A DNA stretch of 64,000 bases. Source: Palsa-1447 sp964509885 (GTDB lineage Bacteria > Verrucomicrobiota > Verrucomicrobiia > Opitutales > Opitutaceae). The DNA is taken from NCBI GenBank assembly GCA_964509885.1, contig CAZDZL010000012.1, positions 12,632 through 76,631 on the forward strand, given 5' to 3'. The notes below the pieces were generated by a model, which had not been told where the DNA came from, did not search any database, and saw only the letters and a program-made list of their open reading frames with translations. Made by a program: the position numbers and the translations under genes. How positions within the stretch are numbered: position 1 is the first letter of the stretch; each line of letters starts with the position of its first letter. Positions 16,257 through 25,203 of the stretch are shown here, in pieces.

Positions 16257-16853
16257 ATGAACAATATCCGCCGCTTCCTTTCCCCAATCTGCGTTATCCT
16301 GGCCTTCATGACGGCGGTCGCCCGCGCGGAGAATCCCGCGCCGTTGCCCGATGACCCAGGGTGCACCGACGCGGACCGGGCGTTCATGGCCCGGGCCTAC
16401 GAGCTGGCGCGGTACGCGACCACGCACGGGGGAGCGCCGTTCGGCGCGGTGCTGGTCCTGGACGGCAAGGTGATCGCCGAGTATTCCAACTGCGAAAATA
16501 TCACCGGCGATGTGACCAAGCACGCGGAGACCGGACTCATCTCGGCCTACAGCCCGAAGGTTTCCCGCGCCACCTTTGCACGGTCGACGCTCTACACGAG
16601 CAGCGAGCCCTGCACCATGTGCTGCGGCTCCATACGCTTCGCGGGGATAGGCAGGGTTGTCTTCGGGACCACCGAGACCCAGTTCCTGCGGGTGATGGGA
16701 GTTCCGATTGACGCCCATCCCCTCGAGTCTAGGGAGGTCTTCTCCCGCACGTCCCCCGCGACGCAGGTGCTGGGCCCGCTGATGGAGAAGGAGGGCCTTG
16801 CCATCCACGAGGACTACTGGCCCCGCCATCCGCTCGATTTCTCGAAGCCCTGA
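16257..16853 (+). CDS. Exported nucleoside/guanine deaminase-like zinc enzyme
   Basis: 198 residues. A signal peptide at 1-24 (cut after VARA) precedes a complete cytidine/deoxycytidylate deaminase fold. The zinc ligands and catalytic Glu are intact: His89 and Glu91 in KHAETG, Cys119 and Cys122 in SEPCTMC. The substrate-side motif GGAPFGAVLV is also present. Nearest types are guanine deaminase and TadA-like nucleoside deaminases, normally cytoplasmic. Export suggests deamination of nucleobases or nucleosides in the periplasm. It sits alone, 113 bases after the esterase-like gene. Confidence 0.82.
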   Translation: MNNIRRFLSPICVILAFMTAVARAENPAPLPDDPGCTDADRAFMARAYELARYATTHGGAPFGAVLVLDGKVIAEYSNCENITGDVTKHAETGLISAYSPKVSRATFARSTLYTSSEPCTMCCGSIRFAGIGRVVFGTTETQFLRVMGVPIDAHPLESREVFSRTSPATQVLGPLMEKEGLAIHEDYWPRHPLDFSKP

Positions 16854-16865
16854 GCGGCGCGGTCC

Positions 16866-18068
16866 CTAGGCCGGCAGCGCGGCGCCCAGGAGCTCCTCCT
16901 GTGCCTGGCGAAGCTCGCGGAAGGTCGCCAGGGTGTCGCCGACGCTGGCCCGGCCGATGGAGGAAATCCCCTCTGCCGCCACGTTCCCCATGGCCCGCGC
17001 GACAGCCTGGGCGGAAATCAAACGCATCGGCTCGGCGAGGCCAGGCTGCGCCAGCGGCAGGAATTCACGGATGAACTCGACGAGGAAATGGGGCTGGCGC
17101 TGGGCGTAGGCCTGCGTGGCGAAGCGAAACAGCTCCTGGATCAGCGGCTGGAACTCCGGGTCGCCGTCCCACCGACCGGCCAGCCTCAGCCCGTGCTCGG
17201 CCAACTCGATGGCCTCGGCGATCCCGTCGCTCCCCGAAACAGGGGACTGCGGCTTCGCCATGCCGCGGCTTGCGCATGCGCAGAGTACGAGGCGCGCCTT
17301 GAGCCCGACCACGGCCGCGTCGCGGCGATCGGATTCCAGCGGCAACGCGAATTCCAGGCCCCGCCTCGCGCAGGAGCGTGCGTCGACGTTCGCCCCGCTC
17401 GCTCCCAGCGCCTCCGCCTTCCCGACACAGGCCGCCGCCAGGATCAATCGATTTGGGCGCGAGGGCGTTTGGCCCTGGGGACCCAGGGCGGCGAGCGCGC
17501 AGTCATAGGAGCGGCACGCATCCTCAAGGCGCCGGGATCCCGGCAGTCGGCGCATCGCCGTCGCCCGATTGAGATGGGCGACGGCCATGCGCCGCGGAAA
17601 TTCCTCGCTCAGGCCGGCGACCAGGCCGAGCCCAAGCGCCAGTGCCTCGTCGTAGCAGAGGATCGCGTCGTCGATCCGCCCTCCATCGCCAAAGGCTGCC
17701 AGCGCATCGCCGCGGTTGACCCACACACCCATGAGATTGTACCGGTGCCACGGATTGCCCTGGGCAAGGAGGGGCTGGCGAAGCTCGAGCGCCGAGTCGA
17801 AGCAGCGCACGGCGTCCTCCAGGCGACGGGGAAACGCCGCGCCCAGGAGCGCGATGCCGCGGTTGGTCCACGCCGATGCGAGGTCATCCCGAATGGGTGA
17901 CGTCGGCGACTCGCAGAGGGGAGCGAGCAGGGCCACGGCCTCATCGTAGGCGCCCAGGGCGTCCCCGAGCCTTGGCCCGCCTTGCGATCGAAGCCGGTTT
18001 CCCCGCTCAACGGCCCGTTTTCCCGCGAGCAGCCGAGCGTGGGGAGTCTGAAGGCTGACCGATGACAT
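16866..18068 (-). CDS. TPR-like helical repeat protein, 400 aa
   Basis: Built of helical pairs with TPR-like spacing: DALGAYDEAVALLAPL, AWTNRGIALLGAA, DAVRCFDSALELRQPL, VWVNRGDALAAFG, DAILCYDEALALG, HLNRATAMRRLPG and DACRSYDCALAALG. No signal peptide and no catalytic domain are visible. It probably scaffolds protein contacts in the cytoplasm. A Fur-box-like palindrome lies 16 bases before its ATG, so iron-dependent repression is possible. The phosphoesterase gene ends 120 bases upstream on the same strand. Confidence 0.7.
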   Translation of the reverse strand: MSSVSLQTPHARLLAGKRAVERGNRLRSQGGPRLGDALGAYDEAVALLAPLCESPTSPIRDDLASAWTNRGIALLGAAFPRRLEDAVRCFDSALELRQPLLAQGNPWHRYNLMGVWVNRGDALAAFGDGGRIDDAILCYDEALALGLGLVAGLSEEFPRRMAVAHLNRATAMRRLPGSRRLEDACRSYDCALAALGPQGQTPSRPNRLILAAACVGKAEALGASGANVDARSCARRGLEFALPLESDRRDAAVVGLKARLVLCACASRGMAKPQSPVSGSDGIAEAIELAEHGLRLAGRWDGDPEFQPLIQELFRFATQAYAQRQPHFLVEFIREFLPLAQPGLAEPMRLISAQAVARAMGNVAAEGISSIGRASVGDTLATFRELRQAQEELLGAALPA

Positions 18069-18083
18069 GCCTCGAGGGTGGTA

Positions 18084-18104
18084 TATTGAGAGGGATTCTC
18101 AATA
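18084..18104 (-). promoter_or_regulatory. Fur-box-like palindrome
   Basis: Arms TATTGAGA and TCTCAATA are perfectly complementary around a 5-base centre. The inner 17 bases, TTGAGAGGGATTCTCAA, differ at two positions from the familiar Fur operator TTGAGAATGATTCTCAA. It overlaps the expected promoter of the helical-repeat gene whose ATG is at 18068. Binding by Fur is inferred from sequence similarity only. Confidence 0.5.
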
Positions 18105-18188
18105 AGATTTGCAGGCTGTCGCCCCAGTGTCTCCGGCAAGCGGGCCGAGTAAGCTCCTGCCGGCGCAGCCCCGGGTCACCGACCCTGA

Positions 18189-19286
18189 TCAGGCAGCCAT
18201 GAAGCGGACGAGCACGATCTCCGAGCGGGTAGCAACCCGCATCGGCGGACCCCAGGTGCCCACGCCGCTGCTCGTTATCACCTGCAGGGTGGCCAGGCGG
18301 TTCAGGCCGTAGGCGAAGGGACCGAATATCCTGCCCACCAGAAGGGACCAGGGCCAGAACTGGCCCCCGTGGGTGTGGCCCGAGAGTTGCAGGGATATCC
18401 CGGCCTCTTGGGGGATCGCCAGCTGGGAGGGCTGGTGGTTGAGGAGGATGCTCGCGCGGCTTCCGTCTATTTGCGACCGGGCAAGAACCTCCCGAAACTC
18501 CCGGCCGTCCCGGGCCACGCCGTCGTGGACGCCGACGACCTGGAGGCCGTCCACCATGACCTTCTCATTGTCCAGGACACGAATCCCCACCTTCCTGAGG
18601 GCCTCCGTGATCTTCGTGCTGTCGGAGAATTCATCGTGGTTGCCCGTTACGAAGTAGGCGCCCAGTGGGGCGATGATCGACTTCCAGGGCCCGGCGCAGG
18701 CATCGAGATCCACGCGAGCGCCGTCGAACATGTCGCCGCCGATGAAGACGATGTCCGGTTTCAGGGCGTTCACCCGGGCCGCGACCCGCAGGGAATAGGC
18801 CGGCCCGCGGATGTTGCCGAGGTGGATGTCGCTCACCAGTACCCCGGTCCTTCCTTCCCACTGGCTCGGCAGGCCCCGAAGCGCCACCGTGTAGCGTGTG
18901 GTCCTGATGATCGCCGCGTTGACGAGGCCCAGTGAGGCCACGGCGAGCGCCAGGCCAAAAACGCCGTAGCCGATGGAGGCGGGCGCGAGGGGGAGGCCGA
19001 GGAGCCGCGCCGCGCCCTCAATTACCCAGCACAGGATCGCCGCGGCAAAGGAGAAGCTCAGAAACCCCACACAAACGGCTGCGGGGACCGCCACGGCTCG
19101 CAGGAGGGGATTCTGCATGCGGAAGCCGAGGATCGCAACGGGGATGTAGCCCAGGGCAAGGACGGCCATGGCGATGGCCCAACCCAGGCCCGCACCCCCG
19201 GAGAAATGCGACCACGTCGAAACAATGAACACGATCACGAGCAGGAGAGTCGGGATAATTACAACCGCCACGCGAAGTCGACGCAT
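18189..19286 (-). CDS. Membrane-anchored metallophosphoesterase
   Basis: 365 residues. Four hydrophobic helices fill residues 5-125. The calcineurin-like domain follows with the full metal-binding set: DIHLG at 153, GGDMFD, GNHDEF, a later NHQP and GHTHGGQFWP. This layout matches YaeI/YkuE-type phosphoesterases with an extra N-terminal membrane part. The substrate is unknown; UDP-diacylglucosamine or other lipid phosphates are possible. The catalytic part probably faces the cytoplasm or periplasm next to the membrane. Confidence 0.85.
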   Translation of the reverse strand: MRRLRVAVVIIPTLLLVIVFIVSTWSHFSGGAGLGWAIAMAVLALGYIPVAILGFRMQNPLLRAVAVPAAVCVGFLSFSFAAAILCWVIEGAARLLGLPLAPASIGYGVFGLALAVASLGLVNAAIIRTTRYTVALRGLPSQWEGRTGVLVSDIHLGNIRGPAYSLRVAARVNALKPDIVFIGGDMFDGARVDLDACAGPWKSIIAPLGAYFVTGNHDEFSDSTKITEALRKVGIRVLDNEKVMVDGLQVVGVHDGVARDGREFREVLARSQIDGSRASILLNHQPSQLAIPQEAGISLQLSGHTHGGQFWPWSLLVGRIFGPFAYGLNRLATLQVITSSGVGTWGPPMRVATRSEIVLVRFMAA

Positions 19287-19412
19287 GCGACCAATCCTAT
19301 CTCAGGGTGTCCGGGGAGTGAAAGCCCATATCTGGCTTCCACACACCCTTTGGGCGGGCTCCCCACCTGAATGGTTCTCGCCTTGCTTCTTGGCGGCACG
19401 TACGAAACAGCC

Positions 19413-20345
19413 ATGGGAAGGTCCAGAGTCCAAAACTCCCTGCGGAATCCAAGGGCCCTCGGGGGCAGGCGAGCGCTCATCGTTCTAATGGGCGCCTTCG
19501 GCCTCGCGTCCTGGGTTCACGCGGAGCCCGACGCGGCGGCGCTTAACGCCGCTGAGGAGCTCTTCAAACAGCATAAGCTCCTAAGGGCCGAGCAGGCATT
19601 CGAGGCCCTCGCGGCAGCCAATCCCAACAACCCAGAAATCGAATACAATCTCGGCGAAGTCGCCATGGAACGGGAGGAGGTCGAAAAGTCCGTGACCCAC
19701 CTGGAAAGGGCCGTCGCGCTTTCACCGGGCTCAAGCCGGATGCACCTGGCGCTGGGCGACGCCTACGGTCTTGCCGCCCAGAAGGCTAGTTTCATGTCCC
19801 AGATGGGCCTGGCGAAGAAATGCCGGGTGGAGTACGAGAAGGCCGTCGAGATCGACCCAAGGAACATCGAAGCCCGACTGAGCCTGATGCAATACTACGT
19901 CCAGGTGCCCAGCTTCGCCGGCGGGGGAATGGACAAGGCGCAGATCCAGGCCGAGGAGATCAAGAAGCTGGACGATGTCCAAGGCAGCGTGGCGGCGGGC
20001 ACCGTCTATGCCGCGGACAAGAAGTTCGACCTGGCGTTCTTGGAGTTCGAGCACGTCCTAAGAGCCGATCCGGACAACTACGCCGCGAACTACCAGTATG
20101 GGCGCCTGGCGGCGCAAACAGGCCAGAATCTCGAAAAGGGTCTCACCGCCCTCAAGAAGTGCCTGAGTCAGGTCCCGCCTAAGGATCAACCCGGATACGC
20201 CGCCGCCGACTGGAGGATGGGGAACATCCTGGAGCTGAAAGGGGACAAACCCGGCGCCCGAACGTCGTATGAAGCAGCACTCAAGGCCGACCCGCACTTC
20301 TCAAGGGCGATGGAGTCGCTTAAGAAGCTGAGTCCGGGCCAGTAG
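19413..20345 (+). CDS. Exported TPR protein
   Basis: About 310 residues from the second in-frame ATG, placing the hydrophobic signal (RALIVLMGAFGLASWVHA) 20 residues in; the earlier ATG at 19371 adds a leader. Tetratricopeptide pairs follow: AEELFKQHKLLRAEQAFEAL, IEYNLGEVAMEREEVEKSV, YEKAVEIDPRN, FEHVLRADPDNY and YEAALKADPHF. The mature protein is likely periplasmic and mediates protein assembly. It ends 67 bases from the convergent response-regulator gene, with a strong hairpin between them. Confidence 0.75.
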   Translation: MGRSRVQNSLRNPRALGGRRALIVLMGAFGLASWVHAEPDAAALNAAEELFKQHKLLRAEQAFEALAAANPNNPEIEYNLGEVAMEREEVEKSVTHLERAVALSPGSSRMHLALGDAYGLAAQKASFMSQMGLAKKCRVEYEKAVEIDPRNIEARLSLMQYYVQVPSFAGGGMDKAQIQAEEIKKLDDVQGSVAAGTVYAADKKFDLAFLEFEHVLRADPDNYAANYQYGRLAAQTGQNLEKGLTALKKCLSQVPPKDQPGYAAADWRMGNILELKGDKPGARTSYEAALKADPHFSRAMESLKKLSPGQ

Positions 20346-20357
20346 GCGGCAAGGGAC

Positions 20358-20379
20358 GGGGTGATTGGGGAATCATCCC
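20358..20379. terminator. Hairpin between convergent genes
   Basis: Arms GGGGTGATT and AATCATCCC pair over nine positions (one G-U) around a GGGG loop. It sits between the stops of the TPR gene and the response-regulator gene. There is no T-run on either side, so it may act as a bidirectional structure-only terminator or mRNA end stabiliser. Confidence 0.4.
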
Positions 20380-20412
20380 GGGCGATCCCCGAACGTTCGT
20401 CCCACTAGGGTC

Positions 20413-20928
20413 TCAGGGCTCATCGAGCCCCTTGTCGGCGCCGCTTCGCAGGAGCGAATGAACCGCTTCAATGAGCTCGGCGGGTTTGAAGGGCTTGGTC
20501 AGCACCGCCCCTGGATCTATCAACTGGGTGAGGGTCAATTCGGGCTCGGGCAGGGAAGATGAGATGAGAATGCAGGGCGCCTTGCTCGAGACCTCGCGCA
20601 GCCGCCGTATGAGGCTCAAACCCGTCAGCCTGGGCATCTGGTGGTCGGTGATCAGCAATTCGTAGCCGGTGGAGCATATGTGCCTCCATCCTTCCTCGCC
20701 GTCTTCGGCCGTGTCCGCCACGAAGCCCTCCCGCGACACGAGCTTCGCGATGTACTCCCGGATCTCCGCGCTGTCGTCGACGACGAGGATCCTCTTGGAA
20801 CCCGGGCTGAGACCCTGGCTCGTGTTCGCGGTATCCCCATTCTCCACAGGTCCGCGCGGCAACGTTTCCGAAGATGCAGCCAGATCGCCGTCGTCCACCT
20901 GTCGCTTGGGTCCGGTGGATGCGTGCAC
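20413..20928 (-). CDS. Single-domain response regulator (REC)
   Basis: 171 residues. A disordered N-terminal 40 residues precede a complete receiver domain with acidic pocket D51-D52, phospho-acceptor D95 in ITDHQMPR and conserved K145 in LTKPFKP. No output domain is present, so it acts like CheY or as a relay partner. An orphan PAS histidine kinase lies 2 kb away and could be its cognate. A GGGGTGA-type motif lies about 95 bases before the start. Confidence 0.88.
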   Translation of the reverse strand: MHASTGPKRQVDDGDLAASSETLPRGPVENGDTANTSQGLSPGSKRILVVDDSAEIREYIAKLVSREGFVADTAEDGEEGWRHICSTGYELLITDHQMPRLTGLSLIRRLREVSSKAPCILISSSLPEPELTLTQLIDPGAVLTKPFKPAELIEAVHSLLRSGADKGLDEP

Positions 20929-21022
20929 AAGGGGGACTGTCTGTGAGGTACTTTGAGTTGAGGTCTCGTTGACGGGAACTGGAATTCCGCGCCTTCAATT
21001 TAAAGCAAAGCAGGATTCTGAA

Positions 21023-21038
21023 ATATGGGGTGAATCCC
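21023..21038 (-). promoter_or_regulatory. GGGGTGA-type motif upstream of the response regulator
   Basis: On the minus strand the site reads GGGATTCACCCCATAT, matching the pattern GGG-(A/T)-rich-TCACCCCA seen before several other genes in this window. It lies about 95 bases upstream of the response-regulator start. It could be an operator or part of an unusual promoter. Confidence 0.3.
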
Positions 21039-21180
21039 TACCAACGCCGCGGCGCCTCCGGGATCGCGGGCGGACTTTGGAGCCGCCTACGAAGCGCCTG
21101 CTTACGCAAATCGGGTTGGGTTGGCGCCACGAATTGGAGCGCCTTTCCGTTCCAATTGCAGTTTAAGTGAAACCCAATCC

Positions 21181-22115
21181 ATGGCGGGCGATAACTTCAG
21201 GCATGCGTCGAAATTTCCCCCGGGCCTAGTCGGCCCAGGGGATGACCGCGAGCGTAGCCGATGGGCGGTCCGGGTGGCTGTTCCATTCGCGCTGTTCACC
21301 TGCGTCACCTTCAGCGCGCGGGCCCAGGACACCGCCCAGGTGCCAGCTTCGGCTGATGCACAGGCGAGCGTCGAAGGGATGCGGCCGGAGCACCTATGGA
21401 GTTCAGGGTACCCAACGCTTGTCGTGGGCGACACCGTCTCGATATTTACTGCCCCCCCCGCTGGGACGGCGACCAGTGGCTCGAGGCCGCGGAGGCGGTT
21501 TCAGCGGTGGCGGCGACAGCTGCTTTTGACGGCCACATCCGACGCAGTGTCCAGGCCCACCGAACCACAGGGGAGGACCGGTTCATGAGACAGTGGCAGG
21601 AATTCGGAAACTACTATGCATTCGGGGCCCTGGCCGCATTCGACGCATGGGGCGAGATTGATGGCGACTTAAGGGCCAAGAACGTCGCCATGGACGGGAT
21701 CGCATCGAGCATCATTGCGGGAGGTCTCATAACACCGGCATTGAAGTTCGCATTTGGCCGCGAGCGTCCCAGCACGACCACAGCCACGTTCCGCTTCAAG
21801 CCCTTCAGCTCGAACGCGTCGTTCCCCTCCGGTCACACCACGGAAGCATTCGCGGTGGCCACCTCGATTGCGGAGAACTATCCCGTATGGTGGGTTGAGA
21901 CTTTGGCCTACGGGACCGCGGGATTGGTAGGGTACGCTCGAATCGAGCAGAATGCGCATTTCGCGAGCGACGTGGTCGCCGGCGCGCTCGTCGGCTGGTC
22001 CGTCGCTAGGGGAGTTGTCCACCGCAACAATGGGGCGCCTGATCCAAGGAAGCTTTCGTGGACCCCATACGCCAACGGCAAGGAAGTTGGCGTGGTGTTC
22101 TTCAAGGCATTTTAG
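21181..22115 (+). pseudogene. Exported PAP2-type phosphatase gene interrupted by a frameshift
   Basis: The first 93 codons encode a basic leader, a membrane/signal helix (VPFALFTCVTFSARA) and the start of the mature protein, ending IFTAPP. The reading frame then breaks in a run of eight C at 21452-21459 and continues as RWDGDQWLEAAEAVS one frame over. With one more C the gene would give 311 residues. The downstream part has all three phosphatidic-acid phosphatase motifs: KFAFGRERP, SFPSGHTT and A-R-I-E-Q-N-A-H-F-A-S-D, including the catalytic His residues. A sequencing or assembly slip, or a phase-variable tract, are both possible. Confidence 0.75.
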
Positions 22116-22610
22116 CCGGTTTTGGCGGGATAAAAGTGTCGTTAGTCGTTGATTACCGGGCCACAACATTACTTAACATAATGTATATTGTGCGCACGAC
22201 GGGGCTGCTTCCGAGGACCGACCCAAGGGGTATCGGAAGCAAAAAGTCCTTGGTAGTTGGAAACAAATCTTCGAACTGAAGTCCGCCTCACATCTCGTCC
22301 GGCGCCGAGGCTCAGTGGTATAGTGTTTATGCCGTGATTCTGTCCTCGATTGGGTTGGTGCTCTACCTCATGACCCGTAAATCGAATGATTTGGTTCCAA
22401 TATCCGCAGAGCAGAAGTTATGAACCGCCCAATTCATGCTGACAGCGAAGCGGGCCAACAATCACAGTAAATTTGTTTCCGATTCCCCTTATGGGGAGGG
22501 AATTGGAGCCGAATAGTAAGGAATGACCCTTTAAAATCAATGAACCGAGTTTCACTTCCGTTCCCCAAACGGATGTTTCAAATGCCGTGAGTGCAATGTA
22601 GGTTAATCGG
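22116..22610. other. Intergenic stretch of 495 bases, lower GC, no supported gene
   Basis: This region is visibly richer in A and T than its flanks. It holds only a 29-codon GTG-start reading frame with one hydrophobic helix (22334-22423) and tRNA-like words that do not fold. I see no convincing RNA gene or terminator. It may carry the promoter of the small membrane protein that follows. Confidence 0.4.
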
Positions 22611-23057
22611 ATGAAATTTTTCCTCAGATACCTCGAGATCCTCTTCACGCTAGCTGGGCTGGCGGCGATCTTTCTCGCGGTCCTGCTTTTCTCCCCGAGA
22701 GGCGCGAGCCCGTGGCGCGTTGCCGCGATCGCCGCAACCCTGGTTGGAATCATCCACGGCGTTCTCTTCTGGTTGATCCGCAGGCGGCAGAGGCAAATTC
22801 GTCGCATCGTGATCACAGACGTGCAGACCATGCTCAAGGATATCATCGACAACCAACTCACGCTGATCCTTGCGATGTCGAATCTCAGGGAGGTGCACGC
22901 CGAGGAAACTAAGCGAGCCGGAGACTACATCTCACGATCCGTGTCGACCATATCCGATGCCCTGCAGCATATGTCCGACGAGTCGTTACACAAATGGATC
23001 GTCAAGTACCGGACACCTGACTCCGCTACCCCGTTTTCATCCAACACATCAATCTAG
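22611..23057 (+). CDS. Small two-helix membrane protein with a kinase-like helical tail
   Basis: 148 residues. Two membrane helices (6-28 and 37-57) are followed by an Arg-rich turn and a long amphipathic helical region, VQTMLKDIIDNQLTLILAMS to HMSDESLHKW. The pattern resembles the dimerisation helices of a histidine kinase but no phospho-accepting His stands in the expected place and there is no ATPase domain. It converges with the PAS kinase gene, the two stops overlapping by nine bases. The function is unknown. Confidence 0.55.
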   Translation: MKFFLRYLEILFTLAGLAAIFLAVLLFSPRGASPWRVAAIAATLVGIIHGVLFWLIRRRQRQIRRIVITDVQTMLKDIIDNQLTLILAMSNLREVHAEETKRAGDYISRSVSTISDALQHMSDESLHKWIVKYRTPDSATPFSSNTSI

Positions 23058-24290
23058 GACTGGGTGTGCGGGAAGCAGGACGTGAAACGTCGTTCCCTGA
23101 CCGAGAACGCTTTCTACTCGCAACTGCCCGCGGTGCTTTTTGACAATCGTGTAGCAGGTGGACAGGCCGAATCCAGTTCCCTTGTCCTTCGTCGTGAAGA
23201 ACGGGTCAAAAATTTTCCCCAGGTTCTCCGGGGCAATTCCGGTTCCCGTGTCGGAAAACGAGACATGCACCCATTCATTCCCGACAGCTATGGCCTCGCC
23301 TTCGGGGGCCGCGATCTGATTCACCGCAACCACCGTCAGTCGTCCCCCATTTGGCATCGCTTGGACGGCGTTCACGGCGAGGTTATTGAAAACCTGAACT
23401 AGCTGGCTCTCGTCACCCGTAACCTTTCGTAGGTCGCGCGCTAAAGAGAAATCAAGCGCCACGGAAGTGCCCGTGACGGCGTATCCGACAGCCTCTCTTA
23501 GCGGCGCACCAATGGCGACCGGACCCATCTGCGCCTCTCCACCCTTGGCGAAGGCCACGAGCTGCTTGGTCACGTCGTTGGCCCTCCAGACCGTCTTCTC
23601 CAGCGCCGCAAGCCTTTCAACTGCCGCCTTGGGCACTCCCGGCACCATTCTAGCGAGCTCAATGTTTCCACTCATGGCCATTATCAGGTTTGCGAAGTCG
23701 TGTGCGATTCCGCCGGCAAGCATGCCCATTGATTCGAGGCGGTTCGCCCTAGCTGACTCCTCCGCCTTTCGGTCCAAGAGCTTCTGCACACGCCGGCGCT
23801 CTGTGATATCGGAAAAAATGCCGAAAATGCCGGCTGCCCTGCCCTCGTCGTCCCGGATGATGTCCGCTCGGACTGAGCATGGCACCGTGCGGCCATCCTT
23901 CGTGAGCACGTCCGCCTCCCCGGTCCAGGAGTAACCCGCTCTGATCGCGGCATGGATAGCGGCCGCGACTGTCCTGTCGGCGAACAAGACCTGATCCTCG
24001 GCAATGCTGTTCAATTCCTCAACTGAATAGCCAAACAAAGCCACATGTGCGCGATTGTGATAGATTGAATTTCCCTGCATGTCGGCGATCCCGATCGCGT
24101 CCGAGGCGCTTCCGACCGCCTGCCGGATGCGATTGAGCATCTGGCCCACTCCTGCGACAGAGCGCCGGTGTTCCTTAAACTCTCTCTTGAGGCGACGGTA
24201 CCTTTCCTTCTCCCGACCGATCACCCAAATAAGCGCAGCGGCCAAGGCAATGGCCGCAATGATCAAAATGTTCTGGGGCGTGATAAGCAC
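23049..24290 (-). CDS. PAS-domain sensor histidine kinase
   Basis: 413 residues. One N-terminal membrane helix (8-25) and a short linker precede a PAS domain at about 58-165 (SIYHNRAHVALFGYSVEEL, ending FGIFSDITERRR). A HisKA-type domain follows with GGIAHDFANLI, phospho-acceptor His197. The ATPase has its N box NNLAVNAVQAMPNGG, a G1 box SDTGTGI and the lid GTGFGLS. It is a complete autokinase with no receiver. The single-domain response regulator 2 kb away is a candidate partner. Confidence 0.9.
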   Translation of the reverse strand: MLITPQNILIIAAIALAAALIWVIGREKERYRRLKREFKEHRRSVAGVGQMLNRIRQAVGSASDAIGIADMQGNSIYHNRAHVALFGYSVEELNSIAEDQVLFADRTVAAAIHAAIRAGYSWTGEADVLTKDGRTVPCSVRADIIRDDEGRAAGIFGIFSDITERRRVQKLLDRKAEESARANRLESMGMLAGGIAHDFANLIMAMSGNIELARMVPGVPKAAVERLAALEKTVWRANDVTKQLVAFAKGGEAQMGPVAIGAPLREAVGYAVTGTSVALDFSLARDLRKVTGDESQLVQVFNNLAVNAVQAMPNGGRLTVVAVNQIAAPEGEAIAVGNEWVHVSFSDTGTGIAPENLGKIFDPFFTTKDKGTGFGLSTCYTIVKKHRGQLRVESVLGQGTTFHVLLPAHPVLD

Positions 24291-24601
24291 AAAAATAGGG
24301 TTTACCTCATGAGACTACCCCCCATAGCCAATCTTGCAACCGGCCGTGCGCCCGGAAACTATGATCCCGGGCTGCCAGCTTAACTTTTTTTCCCGCCATC
24401 GCTTGCCGGACCGGAAATATGCGGATTTCTGGATCCTTACACGCAGGCCATACGGGCCCATGAGAGCCTGACCGTTGCGATACTGCTCAAGGAGCAGCTC
24501 CTGCGCGCGGATTCCTGGACATGCGCTTTTGTGTTTGCAGCCGATTGCGCATCTCGGAGAAGAAATCTGTGGCGGCACGGGACGGCCCGCCTCCAGACCC
24601 G
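24291..24601. other. Intergenic region of 311 bases without a supported gene
   Basis: Lies between the divergent histidine kinase and DUF2252 genes, so it must hold both promoters. A frame on the plus strand reads YTQAIRAHESLTVAILLKEQ and runs to a stop near 24603, but has no good start and no family I recognise. In-frame codons from 24521 could extend the DUF2252 protein. Confidence 0.4.
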
Positions 24602-25203
24602 ATGAACACCACCCGTTTCATAGTCGCCCAAAACCGCGGCCGCGACCCGATGCTCCTCGCTGTGAAATGGGCGAAGATGCGCAGCGGGGCGTTCGCCTTC
24701 TATCGGGGCGCGGCGCCCCTCTTCTATCATACCTGGGCGAGGGTCGCTCCGGGTGGTGCCCCATTGTCGTGGATCAGCGGCGACGCGCACCTCGAAAACC
24801 TCGGGAGCTACAAGGGCTCGAACCGCGTGCCCTATTTCGACATCAATGATTTTGACGAATGCTGCCTGGCGCCCGCCGACTGGGATCTCGGGCGAGCCCT
24901 CTCGGCACTCCTGATCGTTGGCAAGCGTGACATGGCGCGGCTCTTCCTTGCGAGCTACGCGGCGACTCTGGCCGGTGGAAAGCCCGGGCACATCGAGCCC
25001 GAGGTCGCCCGGGGGCCGATTGCGGTGCTCCTTTCGCGGGTGGCCGAGCGCAACCGCAAGGATTTCCTCCACAAGTGGACCACCAAAGGGAAAATCCGGA
25101 GCAGGCCGGGCCACCTATACCGGCTTCGGCGCGCCGTGAAGGCGAGGGCCCGCCGCATATTCGAGGCGTGGGCGAGGCGCCAGCCCGATCGGGCATTCTA
25201 CTC
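24602..25203 (+). CDS. DUF2252 family protein, cut by the scaffold gap
   Basis: About 200 residues are readable before the N run. DUF2252 hallmarks are clear: KMRSGAFAFYRGAA near the start, WISGDAHLENLGSY, and FDINDFDECCLAPADWDLGR. The family resembles kinase-fold proteins and its role is undefined. The 3-prime half is missing, and whether the gap hides only the rest of this gene is unknown. I prefer the ATG at 24602; an in-frame ATG at 24521 would add 27 poorly conserved residues. Confidence 0.75.

Noticed and set aside
22300..22380. tRNA-like words (GGCTCAGTGGTATAGTG) in the intergenic region
   Set aside because: No acceptor stem, anticodon stem or T arm can be paired around them.
22334..22423. 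29-codon GTG-start frame with a hydrophobic helix
   Set aside because: No ribosome site, no recognised family and only 29 codons; chance is as likely.
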